Assembly: GCF_014243395.1 (NCBI RefSeq)
Contig: NZ_JACLCP010000001.1
Span: 124,001 to 188,000 of the forward strand
Length of the DNA stretch: 64,000 nt
DNA from: Winogradskyella flava
Lineage (GTDB): Bacteria; Bacteroidota; Bacteroidia; Flavobacteriales; Flavobacteriaceae
Reading direction: 5' to 3'
Of the stretch, positions 1-8,249 are shown piece after piece. How positions within the stretch are numbered: position 1 is the first letter of the stretch; each line of letters starts with the position of its first letter. Under the pieces are notes generated by a model. It worked only from the letters and a program-made list of their open reading frames with translations, was not told the DNA's origin and ran no database searches. The translations under genes and the position numbers were made by a program.

Positions 1-571
1 AACCTGTACCAGCTTTAGGTGAATATGGCTGAATGGTATAACCCTTATACAACAAATTCTTATCGTAAATCTGCTTTAATAACCACCAAACAGATTCCAT
101 GTATTTGGACTTGTAAGTAATATATGGATCATCCATATCTACCCAATAACCCATTTTTTTGGTGAGGTCATTCCAGATATCTGTATAACGCATTACTGCC
201 TTTTTACAGGCTTCGTTATATTCTTCTATGGAGATCTTAGTCCCAATATCTTCTTTGGTAATGCCTAGTTCTTTCTCTACACCAAGTTCAACTGGCAAAC
301 CATGCGTATCCCAACCGGCTTTACGTTTTACCTGAAACCCTTTCATGGTCTTGTAACGCGGGAAGATATCTTTAATAGCGCGCGCAAGAACGTGATGAAC
401 ACCAGGTAGTCCGTTTGCAGATGGCGGCCCTTCAAAGAACACATAAGGTTGATGTCCCTCGCGTGTCGTTACGCTTTTCTCAAAGATGCTATTGTCTTCC
501 CAATACCTACTGATATCTTCAGCAACCTTTGGTAAGTTAAGTCCTTTATATTCAGTGAACTTTTGGCTCAT
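1..571 (-). CDS. ileS: Isoleucyl-tRNA synthetase, N-terminal part (cut by window edge)
   Basis: This is the first ~190 residues of a class I aminoacyl-tRNA synthetase that charges tRNA-Ile in the cytoplasm. The ATG at 571..569 gives a protein starting MSQKFTEYKGLNLPKVAEDI. The segment FFEGPPSANGLPGVHH is the connective region with the HIGH-like signature (GxHH form) found in IleRS, and GWDTHGLPVE follows as in the family. The rest of the gene lies left of the window, so the KMSKS loop and editing domain are not visible. A TAnnTTTG promoter box lies 24 bp upstream. The family assignment is secure; only the 3' end is missing. Confidence 0.95.
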   Translation of the reverse strand, partial: MSQKFTEYKGLNLPKVAEDISRYWEDNSIFEKSVTTREGHQPYVFFEGPPSANGLPGVHHVLARAIKDIFPRYKTMKGFQVKRKAGWDTHGLPVELGVEKELGITKEDIGTKISIEEYNEACKKAVMRYTDIWNDLTKKMGYWVDMDDPYITYKSKYMESVWWLLKQIYDKNLLYKGYTIQPYSPKAGTG

Positions 572-594
572 TATCGTCTAGTATTACAAGAGCG

Positions 595-602
595 CAAAAT
601 TA
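595..602 (-). promoter_or_regulatory. Promoter -7 box of ileS
   Basis: On the minus strand this reads TAATTTTG, a perfect match to the Bacteroidota -7 consensus TAnnTTTG, 24 bp before the ileS start codon. No TTG was found at the usual 19-21 bp upstream distance, so only the -7 element is supported. Confidence 0.6.
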
Positions 603-659
603 AAGAAATTTAAACAAAAAAGTAAGTGTTTTAAGATGTAAGTGTTTAATACTGGATTT

Positions 660-1040
660 TTACTTTTTTAACTTAAAATACTTGTAGAAGAGTCGATGAT
701 TTTTGGATGGGAAAAACGGATTTACGAATACCGTCTTCTCAATACCATTATCGAGGTAAGTAATTTCTCCATCTTGGATATGTTGAATCTGGGACAACTC
801 AATCTTTGTTTCATCTTTGAAATAAAAACAATCCTCATCGAAAGAGATAGTACTAGCTCTAAGTAATTTTCGTGCGAAAATTATATAATTGAAACTTACA
901 AAAATCAATCCTACGATGACTCCTGACAAGTCTTTAGCAATAATAGAGTAAAGTGTTACACCAACTGCTATAATCAATGAGATATAACTAATTAATGCAA
1001 AAAATTGCCCTAAAGTTGATGACAGCGATTTTTTCATCAT
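660..1040 (-). CDS. Small two-helix membrane protein of unknown function
   Basis: The 126-residue product is not recognised. It begins MMKKS, has two closely spaced hydrophobic helices (about residues 12-34 and 38-55) and then a charged soluble tail rich in Asp, Glu and Lys (residues 60-126) whose short beta-like segments resemble small PH-like membrane-tail proteins, though that comparison is weak. It lies between radA and ileS on the same strand, 49 bp downstream of radA and so possibly read through from it. The second Met is an equally good start. No catalytic motif is visible. Confidence 0.6.
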   Translation of the reverse strand: MMKKSLSSTLGQFFALISYISLIIAVGVTLYSIIAKDLSGVIVGLIFVSFNYIIFARKLLRASTISFDEDCFYFKDETKIELSQIQHIQDGEITYLDNGIEKTVFVNPFFPSKNHRLFYKYFKLKK

Positions 1041-1089
1041 TATTTAACTTAAGTCACTTTTAAAATTCTTTTTTTCAAAGGAATTTTAC

Positions 1090-2448
1090 TTAAACCACAA
1101 ACCCTATTAAATCTTCAATCTTAGAAATCAGTTGGATTTTTATACTTGACTTTTTTAAGGAAATTTTATTGTATTTAGACACAAAAATAGTTGAGAATCC
1201 TAGTTTTTCTGCTTCTAAAATACGTTGCTCCACACGCTGTACAGGCCTTATTTCACCAGATAAACCAACCTCAGCTGCAAAACAATAATCACTAGGTAAA
1301 GCCACATCTTCGTTTGAAGACAAAATAGCAGCCACAACGGCCAAATCAATCGCTGGATCATCTACTGTAATACCACCAGTAATATTTAAAAAGACATCTT
1401 TTGCACCTAAACGAAAACCAGCTCTTTTCTCTAAAACAGCTAACAGCATGTTTAAACGCTTGGCATTAAATCCTGTTGCAGAACGTTGAGGCGTTCCGTA
1501 AACTGCTGTGCTGACCAAAGCTTGTACCTCAATCATCAAAGGTCTTAAACCTTCTAATGTTGCTGCAACAGCATTGCCAGAGAGTTCGCCATCTTTTTCG
1601 GAAATCAATATCTCAGATGGATTTGACACCTCTCGTAATCCTGAGCCTTGCATTTCATAGATACCAAGCTCATTGGTAGAGCCAAATCGATTTTTATGAG
1701 CCCTTAGGATTCTAAAAACATGGTTGCGATCGCCTTCGAACTGAAGCACTGTATCGACCATATGCTCTAAAATCTTTGGACCGGCAATATGGCCATCTTT
1801 AGTAATATGACCAATTAACAATACAGGTGTTGCTGTTTCTTTTGCAAACTTTATTAGTTCAGTGGTGCATTCCTTTATTTGTGAAATACTACCTGCAGAA
1901 GACTCTATATAGTCACTATGCAATGTCTGAATAGAATCTATAACCACCAAATCCGGCTCTAAAGCTTCGATTTGGTTAAAAATATTCTGCGTCTTGGTTT
2001 CAGTGAGAATATAACAGTTGTTACTGTTGGGATTAATGCGCTCTGCACGCATTTTTATCTGTTTTTGGCTTTCCTCACCAGAAACATAAAGCGTTTTATA
2101 TGGCAACTTTAGAGCAATTTGAAGTAGAAGTGTACTTTTACCAATACCTGGTTCCCCTCCCAAAAGCGTTAATGACCCTTGTACCATTCCACCACCAAGT
2201 ACGCGATTAAATTCTGCATCTTGCATGTCTAACCGTGCTTCTTGCGAAGTATCGATTTCATTTATTCTTAAAGGCTTACTAACTCGCTTTGCAGCTGTTG
2301 ATGGCGATTTCCAGTCGCTTTTCTCTGGCTTTTGTATAACTTCTTCTGCAATAGTATTCCATGCCTTACAAGATGTACATTGTCCTTGCCATTTAGCATA
2401 CTGACTACCACAGTTTTGGCAGAAAAAAGTTGTTTTTACTTTAGCCAT
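1090..2448 (-). CDS. radA: DNA repair ATPase/helicase RadA (Sms)
   Basis: RadA is a hexameric RecA-like ATPase that drives branch migration during recombinational repair. The 452 residues match the family length. An N-terminal C4 zinc finger has two CxxC pairs (CQNCGSQ and CTSCKAW), the Walker A motif is GGEPGIGKST at about residue 97, the RadA-specific KNRFG motif is in HKNRFGSTNELG, and the C-terminal third is the Lon-protease-like domain without a working catalytic dyad (the stretch around GGITVDDPAIDLAVV). The ATG start sits directly before the zinc finger. Function is inferred from the family but is very secure. Confidence 0.97.
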   Translation of the reverse strand: MAKVKTTFFCQNCGSQYAKWQGQCTSCKAWNTIAEEVIQKPEKSDWKSPSTAAKRVSKPLRINEIDTSQEARLDMQDAEFNRVLGGGMVQGSLTLLGGEPGIGKSTLLLQIALKLPYKTLYVSGEESQKQIKMRAERINPNSNNCYILTETKTQNIFNQIEALEPDLVVIDSIQTLHSDYIESSAGSISQIKECTTELIKFAKETATPVLLIGHITKDGHIAGPKILEHMVDTVLQFEGDRNHVFRILRAHKNRFGSTNELGIYEMQGSGLREVSNPSEILISEKDGELSGNAVAATLEGLRPLMIEVQALVSTAVYGTPQRSATGFNAKRLNMLLAVLEKRAGFRLGAKDVFLNITGGITVDDPAIDLAVVAAILSSNEDVALPSDYCFAAEVGLSGEIRPVQRVEQRILEAEKLGFSTIFVSKYNKISLKKSSIKIQLISKIEDLIGFVV

Positions 2449-2461
2449 GTTCTCTTCTCGA

Positions 2462-2479
2462 TCCCGATAGTTTTCGGGA
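2462..2479. repeat. Short inverted repeat (TCCCGA-6-TCGGGA)
   Basis: Arms TCCCGA (2462-2467) and TCGGGA (2474-2479) enclose a 6-base loop just upstream of radA. It is GC-rich against very AT-rich surroundings. Only one copy was noticed in this window, so it may be a stray copy of a dispersed REP-like palindrome or a small regulatory hairpin in the radA leader. Confidence 0.4.
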
Positions 2480-2653
2480 AGGAATCACATTAATTTTAGA
2501 ATGGCTAAATTAATATAATTTTAGTTGATGTCTTTAAACCAAGTGATAAAGGCTAAAACTTTTAATGAGGCTAATCTTGAAATAAAGCCAGAAAATAAAA
2601 AGTGTTTTGCTCTTCGATATAAGGACTCAAAAAAATGGTCGGTATTTATTTGT

Positions 2654-3871
2654 TTAGTTTTCTTCATCTTCATCTTCAATTTCTTCTAAATCAGCAATGA
2701 TTGCTTCATCATCAACTTCTTCTACTGGTGCTAAAGCTAAAGTTAGCTCTTCAATTTTTGAAGTTATGTAGTCTCTATTAATATTAGTAGCATCATTCAA
2801 CTCTAGTGCAGATTCATAAATCTTCTTAGCCTTTTTAATTTTGCCTAATTTCTCGGCAGAATAAGCAATGTAATAAGTCCCTAATAAAGTTTCAGGGAAT
2901 AATTTATTTGATAGCTTTCCTAACTTAGCCAATGACTTGAAGTCTTCACGCTGCTCAGCAACTTTCGCTACTTTTTCTAACTCTTCCTCGCTAATCTCTT
3001 TAGTTACTCCAAATAGTTTTTCTATTCTATCGTATCTATCGACCAAATACTTATCTAGAGTACCATCATAATTAAATACTTTCTCTTGTAATTCCTTTTC
3101 TCTTAGCGGATTATATATTTCAAAGATTTTATCAAAAGACCTTGCAATAGCACCGTTAACTAGGGTATAATGGTTTTCGTCCTTAAAATCATCAAAATAA
3201 TACGTGATGTTAGAATTTTCCAGTGCTTTTATTTGTCCATCTAAATCTAAAATATTTTTCCTCAATGATGGAATATCCTTTTCTGAAGTTGCCATATAAT
3301 AGAAAATATCTCCCTTGTACAATTCTAAACGTTTAGTAATAAAATGCATTAAGTTGCCATAAAAATCCGGACTCATACAAACATAGGCTTGAAATGCTGG
3401 CTCTTGATTAAAAAGGTAAGAATTGATAAAATTACCCATAACGTCATGGCTAACTGCAACTCTAAACTTACTCGTATTATATTTACCATCAATATAGGGC
3501 AATAGTTCTGTCTCAACGAACTCATGGAAACGTTTACCAGAATCCATAGGCAAACCCGTTTTAGCTTCATAAAAACTATCATATTCACGTTCCTCCCTCT
3601 GAAGAATACCAACAATTATAGATGGCGGCATATCATCGAAATATGTCTGAAACTCCACTTGACCAACAACAGGTTCAAACAAGTAATCACCATCAAAAAC
3701 AACGATTACAGGATATTTCATCTCTGAATCTGCATCATAGTCTTTAGGGAGTTTAACCTTTATTTTTCTAACTGAATTAAGTCGTGCTGAACTTATTTCC
3801 TCGTAAGATATCTGAGCAAAAGATGCCGCATAAATGAAGCAAGCAAGAGCTATCATTGTAGCTTTTCTCAT
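2654..3871 (-). CDS. Secreted alpha/beta-hydrolase (esterase D-like) protein with C-terminal TPR-like helices, catalytic Ser replaced
   Basis: The 405-residue product has a signal peptide (residues 1-19, ending ASFAQ), an esterase D / enterochelin-esterase-like fold (about 22-260) with the family segment YPVIVVFDGDYLF, and a C-terminal helical repeat region (about 300-385) that looks TPR-like, ending in an acidic tail. The nucleophile elbow, usually GHSxG, reads SHDVMG, with Asp143 in place of Ser. The His expected to complete the triad is present in DENHYTLV. It is about 38-45% similar by eye to the next gene and lies 76 bp downstream of it, with its own TAnnTTTG box. Hydrolase activity is therefore doubtful; it could be a binding or structural protein. 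Confidence 0.8.
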   Translation of the reverse strand: MRKATMIALACFIYAASFAQISYEEISSARLNSVRKIKVKLPKDYDADSEMKYPVIVVFDGDYLFEPVVGQVEFQTYFDDMPPSIIVGILQREEREYDSFYEAKTGLPMDSGKRFHEFVETELLPYIDGKYNTSKFRVAVSHDVMGNFINSYLFNQEPAFQAYVCMSPDFYGNLMHFITKRLELYKGDIFYYMATSEKDIPSLRKNILDLDGQIKALENSNITYYFDDFKDENHYTLVNGAIARSFDKIFEIYNPLREKELQEKVFNYDGTLDKYLVDRYDRIEKLFGVTKEISEEELEKVAKVAEQREDFKSLAKLGKLSNKLFPETLLGTYYIAYSAEKLGKIKKAKKIYESALELNDATNINRDYITSKIEELTLALAPVEEVDDEAIIADLEEIEDEDEEN

Positions 3872-3896
3872 AATAGTAGGTTTAGATTTGGGACTC

Positions 3897-3904
3897 CAAA
3901 CATA
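3897..3904 (-). promoter_or_regulatory. Promoter -7 box before the first esterase-like gene
   Basis: Minus strand reads TATGTTTG, a perfect TAnnTTTG, 25 bp upstream of the start at 3871. It suggests that the two paralogous genes are at least partly transcribed separately. Confidence 0.5.
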
Positions 3905-3947
3905 CTAAAATATCGTTAAGTTGCGAATTTTTTTCGACGAAATGCAA

Positions 3948-5096
3948 TTAATTGTCCGTCTCTTCTTGAAGATCGTATATTTTTTCAAGCATAATTTCCT
4001 TGTCAATATACTGAGAAGGCTCAAGAAGCAGACCTGATTTATAACGTATTAATGCTTTTCTAAGATTACCTTCTTTTTCGTAGTACATTCCCATATAATA
4101 GGCGCTCAACATAGATTTAGGGAATTTTTTCTTAACCAGTTTCGCTAAATTTTCAAGAGATTCTAAATCGTCCTTCTTTTTACTTGCCGCGGCGATAGCT
4201 CTGATATCGTTTTCAATTAGTTTCTTTTCAAAACCATAGAAATATTCTATGTCCTCGTACTTTTTTACCAAATAATCATATGGAGAACCCTCATATGTAA
4301 GGACTTTTTCATTGTATTCCTTACCATTTATGGGTTTGTAAAGTGAAAAAATCTCATTTAGCGCTTTTGGGATTCCTCTTCCTACTAAAGAATAGTGATT
4401 AGCATCTTCAAAATTATCAAACGTATACTGGAGCTTGGGATTCTCAATTGATTTAATTGTAGAGTCTGCTTCTACAATAGACTCTCTTAACACCTTTAAA
4501 TCTGCATCTGCAGTGGCCATGTAATAAAACGTCTCCTGTTCTATTATAGCCAAACGTTGCGTTAATCTATCTGCTATTTTCGGAGCAAAATCGGGACTTA
4601 AACTTATAAACGCCCTAAACATTGGTACATCTTTAAAAAGATAATAGTTAATATAGTTTGCGCTCTTATCGTGCCCAACGATAATTCTAAATTTTGACGC
4701 TTTATAATTTTGTTCTATAAAGGGAATTAATTCGGCACCCATAAATTCATAGAAATCTGCTCCCTCATGAATTGGAAAGCTTGTTTCTTCAGCATAAAAT
4801 AGATCATCTTCTCTTGTATCTGCTTGTTTTACACCTACAACTATGCAGTCCGGTATATCTTCCCAATACGCTTGGTAGTCTATATTTCCCGCCACAGGTT
4901 CGAATAAATAATCACCATCAAGTACAATAACCAAAGGATAGGTTCTTTTAGATTCAGGATCATAATTTCGCGGCAATTGTACTTTTAGCTCACGCTCCTG
5001 GCCCAGTTTATAAGAATCAATGGATTTGTAAATCGCTTGCGCTTGTATATTAAAAACTACTAAACAAAATATGATTAGCGTGTAAAATTTCTTCAT
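3948..5096 (-). CDS. Paralogous secreted esterase-fold protein with TPR-like tail, catalytic Ser replaced
   Basis: This 382-residue protein has the same layout as its downstream neighbour: signal peptide (1-20, NIQAQ), esterase D-like domain with YPLVIVLDGDYLFEPVAG, and a helical TPR-like C-terminus (about 290-375). The elbow reads GHDKSANYINYYLF, again with Asp143 at the Ser position, and the late His is kept in DANHYSLVG. The identical numbering of the replaced residue in both copies shows the change predates the duplication. The genes form a tandem duplication on one strand. What it binds or does is unknown. Confidence 0.8.
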   Translation of the reverse strand: MKKFYTLIIFCLVVFNIQAQAIYKSIDSYKLGQERELKVQLPRNYDPESKRTYPLVIVLDGDYLFEPVAGNIDYQAYWEDIPDCIVVGVKQADTREDDLFYAEETSFPIHEGADFYEFMGAELIPFIEQNYKASKFRIIVGHDKSANYINYYLFKDVPMFRAFISLSPDFAPKIADRLTQRLAIIEQETFYYMATADADLKVLRESIVEADSTIKSIENPKLQYTFDNFEDANHYSLVGRGIPKALNEIFSLYKPINGKEYNEKVLTYEGSPYDYLVKKYEDIEYFYGFEKKLIENDIRAIAAASKKKDDLESLENLAKLVKKKFPKSMLSAYYMGMYYEKEGNLRKALIRYKSGLLLEPSQYIDKEIMLEKIYDLQEETDN

Positions 5097-5139
5097 GTTA
5101 TAGTTAAACTTAAAAGTTAAAGCAAGGTAAAAAATATTT

Positions 5140-6099
5140 CTATATGCTGGTTTTCTTTCTGTTATAGATTGGTAAATAGACTAAAGATAACCCTCCAAGA
5201 ATTATGATCACTAGGGTTTGAGTAGACCACATTATCCAACCAAATGCTCTACTCGGGTCTTCTGGCATACTAAATAAAGTGAACGCAATGACTATGGCCT
5301 CTGGAAACGATCCAATACCACCATTGGTAGCAGCGATGCTAAAACTCGCCAAAATAAAACCAATTAAAACCGCCGCAAGAGATATGTTATTGAGCTCTGG
5401 TAAAGCTAGGGTTGTAACGTAGAACATGGACAAATACATTGCCCAAATAAATATTGTGTGAAAAATAAAGGCCCATTTCCTTTTCATTTTAAAGATACTA
5501 AATGCACCTTCTATAAGTCCTTGAACAAAACCTTTTACTTTTTGAGCAAATTTTGAAGTGCTTTTAGATATAAATAGATATAGTGCAATACATATTAACA
5601 AAAAAGCGACTCCACCAATAACTAAGGTTGTTGGATTGAATTTTTTCGCAAAAAAATCATAAATAAATTCAAACTCTAAGACAAGTGCTATACCAACTAT
5701 CAATAGAAGCATAATTGTATCTGCAACGCGTTCTGCTACAATAGTACCGAATCCTTTGTCAAAAGGAATATCCTCATAACTAGTTAAAATAGAAGCTCTG
5801 GCGATTTCACCTGCTCTAGGAATTGTGAAATTTATAAGATATGCTGAATATACGGCCATAAAACTGTTGATAAACTTAGGTCTATAGCCCAATGGCTCTG
5901 CCATATACAACCAACGATAAGCTCTAGAGGTATGGCTTAAAATTCCCAAGATTACACCAAGAATTATCCAAAAATAATCGGCATCCTTAAAATACTGAAC
6001 TAGTTTTGAAACCGAAATTTGAGATAAAGAATACCATACCAAAACAACTCCTAAGAGTAAAGGCAAAGCAACTTTTAGGATAGATTTTGAATTGTTCAA
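5140..6099 (-). CDS. Flippase-like integral membrane protein (LPG synthase TM domain family, UPF0104)
   Basis: The 319-residue protein has about eight hydrophobic helices and matches the lysylphosphatidylglycerol-synthase transmembrane / UPF0104 family (AglD/YbhN type), with the typical RAYRWLYM, FTIPRAGEIARASIL and GGIGSFPEA segments. It lacks the cytoplasmic aminoacyl-transfer domain of MprF, so it is more likely a lipid or polyprenyl-lipid translocator than a synthase; that role is inferred. It starts 4 bp after the panD stop, so it is the last gene of a panC-panD operon. The pairing looks like shared transcription rather than shared function. Confidence 0.85.
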   Translation of the reverse strand: MNNSKSILKVALPLLLGVVLVWYSLSQISVSKLVQYFKDADYFWIILGVILGILSHTSRAYRWLYMAEPLGYRPKFINSFMAVYSAYLINFTIPRAGEIARASILTSYEDIPFDKGFGTIVAERVADTIMLLLIVGIALVLEFEFIYDFFAKKFNPTTLVIGGVAFLLICIALYLFISKSTSKFAQKVKGFVQGLIEGAFSIFKMKRKWAFIFHTIFIWAMYLSMFYVTTLALPELNNISLAAVLIGFILASFSIAATNGGIGSFPEAIVIAFTLFSMPEDPSRAFGWIMWSTQTLVIIILGGLSLVYLPIYNRKKTSI

Positions 6100-6103
6100 G
6101 AGT

Positions 6104-6454
6104 TTATTTTAGAAGATTGGTAGCTTCATCTGGAAATACTAAAGATGGTTTAAGAACTTTAGCTTCTTCAATATCCATAAAGGCATAAGTAATTAAAATC
6201 AGGATATCACCTACGGCAACTTTACGAGCCGCAGCACCATTTAATGTAATTTCACCGCTATTGCGAGGCCCAGGAATACAATATGTTTCTAGGCGTTCTC
6301 CATTGTTATTATTTACAATTTGAACTTTTTCTCCCTGTATAATGTTTGCAGCATCCATTAAATCTTCATCAATAGTTATACTACCAATGTAATTGAGGTC
6401 TGCACCTGTACATTTAACGCGATGTATCTTAGATTTTACAACTTGAATTTGCAT
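6104..6454 (-). CDS. panD: Aspartate 1-decarboxylase proenzyme
   Basis: PanD makes beta-alanine from L-aspartate for pantothenate and coenzyme A synthesis. The 116-residue proenzyme contains the self-cleavage site Gly24-Ser25 in YIGSITID; Ser25 becomes the pyruvoyl group. Lys9 in KSKIHR and the later NGAAAR segment are typical of the active site. It starts 13 bp after panC and ends 4 bp before the flippase-like gene, giving a panC-panD operon that supplies both beta-alanine and its condensation enzyme. Confidence 0.96.
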   Translation of the reverse strand: MQIQVVKSKIHRVKCTGADLNYIGSITIDEDLMDAANIIQGEKVQIVNNNNGERLETYCIPGPRNSGEITLNGAAARKVAVGDILILITYAFMDIEEAKVLKPSLVFPDEATNLLK

Positions 6455-6467
6455 GAGGCAAAGATAA

Positions 6468-7319
6468 TTAATTTAAGGCGATATTATCTATTAGTCTTAT
6501 ATCACCAGCATATACTGCTATAAAAGCTCTATATGTCTTTTTTGTTGATTTACGTTTTACTGGTTTTAAGGTCTTTGTATCGGCAATGATAAAATACTCC
6601 AATTCTAAGAGTGGTTGTGTCTCAAATTGCATCTCAACCCATTCCGTAACGTATTTAGCACTTTTTGTGCCAAACTTAGTTTTGGCAGTTTTTAGTGTTT
6701 TGTAAATGAATGGCGCAGCTGCCCTATGCTCTGGTGTCAATCTCGTATTTCTAGAACTCATGGCCAAACCGTCTAGCGCCCTATGAATTGCACAGCCAAT
6801 GACTTTCACTGGTAAATTATGCAACTCTACCAGTTTTTTAATAATCTGTAACTGTTGAAAATCTTTTTCTCCAAAATAGGCCCTATTCGGTTTAACGATT
6901 TCGAATAAACGCTTTACTATAGTGCCTACGCCATCAAAATGACCATCCCTAAACGCGCCTTCCATTTCATGCTCAAGACCATCAAATGTGAATGATTGGG
7001 ATTTTATATTGCTATCATAAATATCTTCAACAGTTGGCGCGTAGACCATAATTGTTTCGTCACTCACCGTTTTTAATAGCGAAACATCAGCCTCCAAGGT
7101 TCTTGGGTACTTAGCTAAGTCTTCATGATTATCGAATTGCGTAGGATTAACAAAAATACTCACCAATACAACATCATTTTCACTCAAACCTTTATTAACC
7201 AGAGATAAGTGACCATTATGAAGCGCTCCCATAGTAGGAACAAACCCGATAGATTTGCCCTTGGCTTTTAAGTCATCAATATGATGAGTTAATTCGGTTT
7301 TATTATGAAATATTTTCAA
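6468..7319 (-). CDS. panC: Pantothenate synthetase
   Basis: PanC joins pantoate and beta-alanine in an ATP-dependent reaction. The 283-residue length is normal. Key motifs are [14 protein letters not shown] (HIGH-like nucleotide-binding site), [16 protein letters not shown] and MSSRNTRL (KMSKS-like loop). It opens the panC-panD operon and is divergent from the gene at 7430. A promoter with both elements, TTG at 7374-7376 and TATGTTTG at 7345-7352 with 21 bp between, lies just upstream. Confidence 0.97.
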   Translation of the reverse strand: MKIFHNKTELTHHIDDLKAKGKSIGFVPTMGALHNGHLSLVNKGLSENDVVLVSIFVNPTQFDNHEDLAKYPRTLEADVSLLKTVSDETIMVYAPTVEDIYDSNIKSQSFTFDGLEHEMEGAFRDGHFDGVGTIVKRLFEIVKPNRAYFGEKDFQQLQIIKKLVELHNLPVKVIGCAIHRALDGLAMSSRNTRLTPEHRAAAPFIYKTLKTAKTKFGTKSAKYVTEWVEMQFETQPLLELEYFIIADTKTLKPVKRKSTKKTYRAFIAVYAGDIRLIDNIALN

Positions 7320-7344
7320 TACTGTAACAAAAAATTAACGCGTG

Positions 7345-7376
7345 CAAACATAATATTTTACTGGCAATCTGCCCAA
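7345..7376 (-). promoter_or_regulatory. panC promoter (-33 TTG, 21-bp spacer, -7 TATGTTTG)
   Basis: On the minus strand TTG (7376..7374) is followed by 21 bp and TATGTTTG (7352..7345), which fits the Bacteroidota promoter pattern. The box ends 25 bp before the panC ATG. Confidence 0.65.
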
Positions 7377-7383
7377 AATTTTG

Positions 7384-7391
7384 TAATTTTG
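7384..7391 (+). promoter_or_regulatory. Promoter -7 box for the 7430 gene
   Basis: TAATTTTG matches TAnnTTTG and lies 38 bp before the ATG at 7430. It is back to back with the panC promoter. No clear -33 TTG was found. Confidence 0.55.
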
Positions 7392-7429
7392 CATGTTTTT
7401 TACTCTTAATTTTCAAAAGCAGCAGATTT

Positions 7430-8242
7430 ATGAAAGATAAACGAATATTATATGTGTCCTCTGAAGTAGTACCATATTTACCAGAAACGGAGATTTCTTC
7501 AATGTCCTTTGAAGCTCCAAGAATGGTAAACAAGCAGGGAGGGCAGATACGAATATTTATGCCACGCTTTGGAAACATTAATGAACGCAGACATCAATTG
7601 CACGAAGTTATACGATTATCCGGTATTAATTTAGTGATAAACGATTTGGATATGCCTCTAATTATTAAAGTAGCATCCATTCCAAAGGAACGCATTCAAG
7701 TTTATTTTATAGATAACGAAGAGTATTTTAAAAGAAAAGCGACCTTGACAGACGAGGATGGCAAACTATTCCCAGATAATGACGAACGCGCCATATTCTT
7801 TGCTAAAGGTGTCATTGAAACGGTGAAGAAACTAAATTGGGCTCCAGATATTATACATGTGAATGGTTGGTTGGCTTCACTCTTACCATTATATCTTAAG
7901 GAATTTTATAAAACGGAGCCTTTATTTACAGAAAGTAAAATTGTAACCTCTATTTACAATCAAAACTTTGATGGTACGTTAGATAAACAGATGATCGAAA
8001 AAATAAAATTTGATGGTTTGGATGAAGACGCTATCAAACCACTAGAAAAACCTGACTATATTAATCTAATGAAAGTAGCAATTGATAATTCCGATGCTGT
8101 TATAAGAGGCTCAGAAATGTTGCCTAAAGAATTAGATAGCTACATTAGCGATTTAACAAAACCCGTTTTGGAATTTCATTCTATTGAGGAATTTGCCGAT
8201 CCCTATACTGAGTTTTACACAAATACTGTTTTAAACAGTTAA
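7430..8242 (+). CDS. Truncated glycogen/starch synthase-like protein (GT5 N-terminal domain only)
   Basis: The 270 residues align with the N-terminal Rossmann half of GT5 glycogen synthase: RILYVSSEVVPY at the start, GGQIRIFMPRFGNIN, and DIIHVNGWLASLLPLYL corresponding to the family DVVHxHDWxxxL. The C-terminal half, which holds most of the ADP-glucose site (full enzymes are about 480 residues), is absent and there is no frameshift: the stop is followed 7 bp later by the next gene. The KxGGL loop that binds ADP-glucose is replaced by ETEISSM (residues 19-25). It is therefore unlikely to be a working glycogen synthase; a regulatory or binding role is possible. It heads an apparent operon with DUF4270 and glmS genes. 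Confidence 0.8.
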   Translation: MKDKRILYVSSEVVPYLPETEISSMSFEAPRMVNKQGGQIRIFMPRFGNINERRHQLHEVIRLSGINLVINDLDMPLIIKVASIPKERIQVYFIDNEEYFKRKATLTDEDGKLFPDNDERAIFFAKGVIETVKKLNWAPDIIHVNGWLASLLPLYLKEFYKTEPLFTESKIVTSIYNQNFDGTLDKQMIEKIKFDGLDEDAIKPLEKPDYINLMKVAIDNSDAVIRGSEMLPKELDSYISDLTKPVLEFHSIEEFADPYTEFYTNTVLNS

Positions 8243-8249
8243 CATTACT

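Noticed and set aside
2521..2673. A 50-residue minus-strand frame (start MKMKKTKQINTDHF) overlapping the end of the first esterase-like gene
   Set aside because: It has no recognisable domain or signal peptide, begins inside another gene's acidic tail codons, and the region is AT-rich enough for such frames by chance. It may be worth a homology check but is not supported.
7325..7339. A TAACA / TAAC pair with 11-bp period just upstream of panC, similar to sites A and B
   Set aside because: Only the short half-sites match; the central TAA is missing and the position is in the panC leader. Chance is likely in A-rich sequence.
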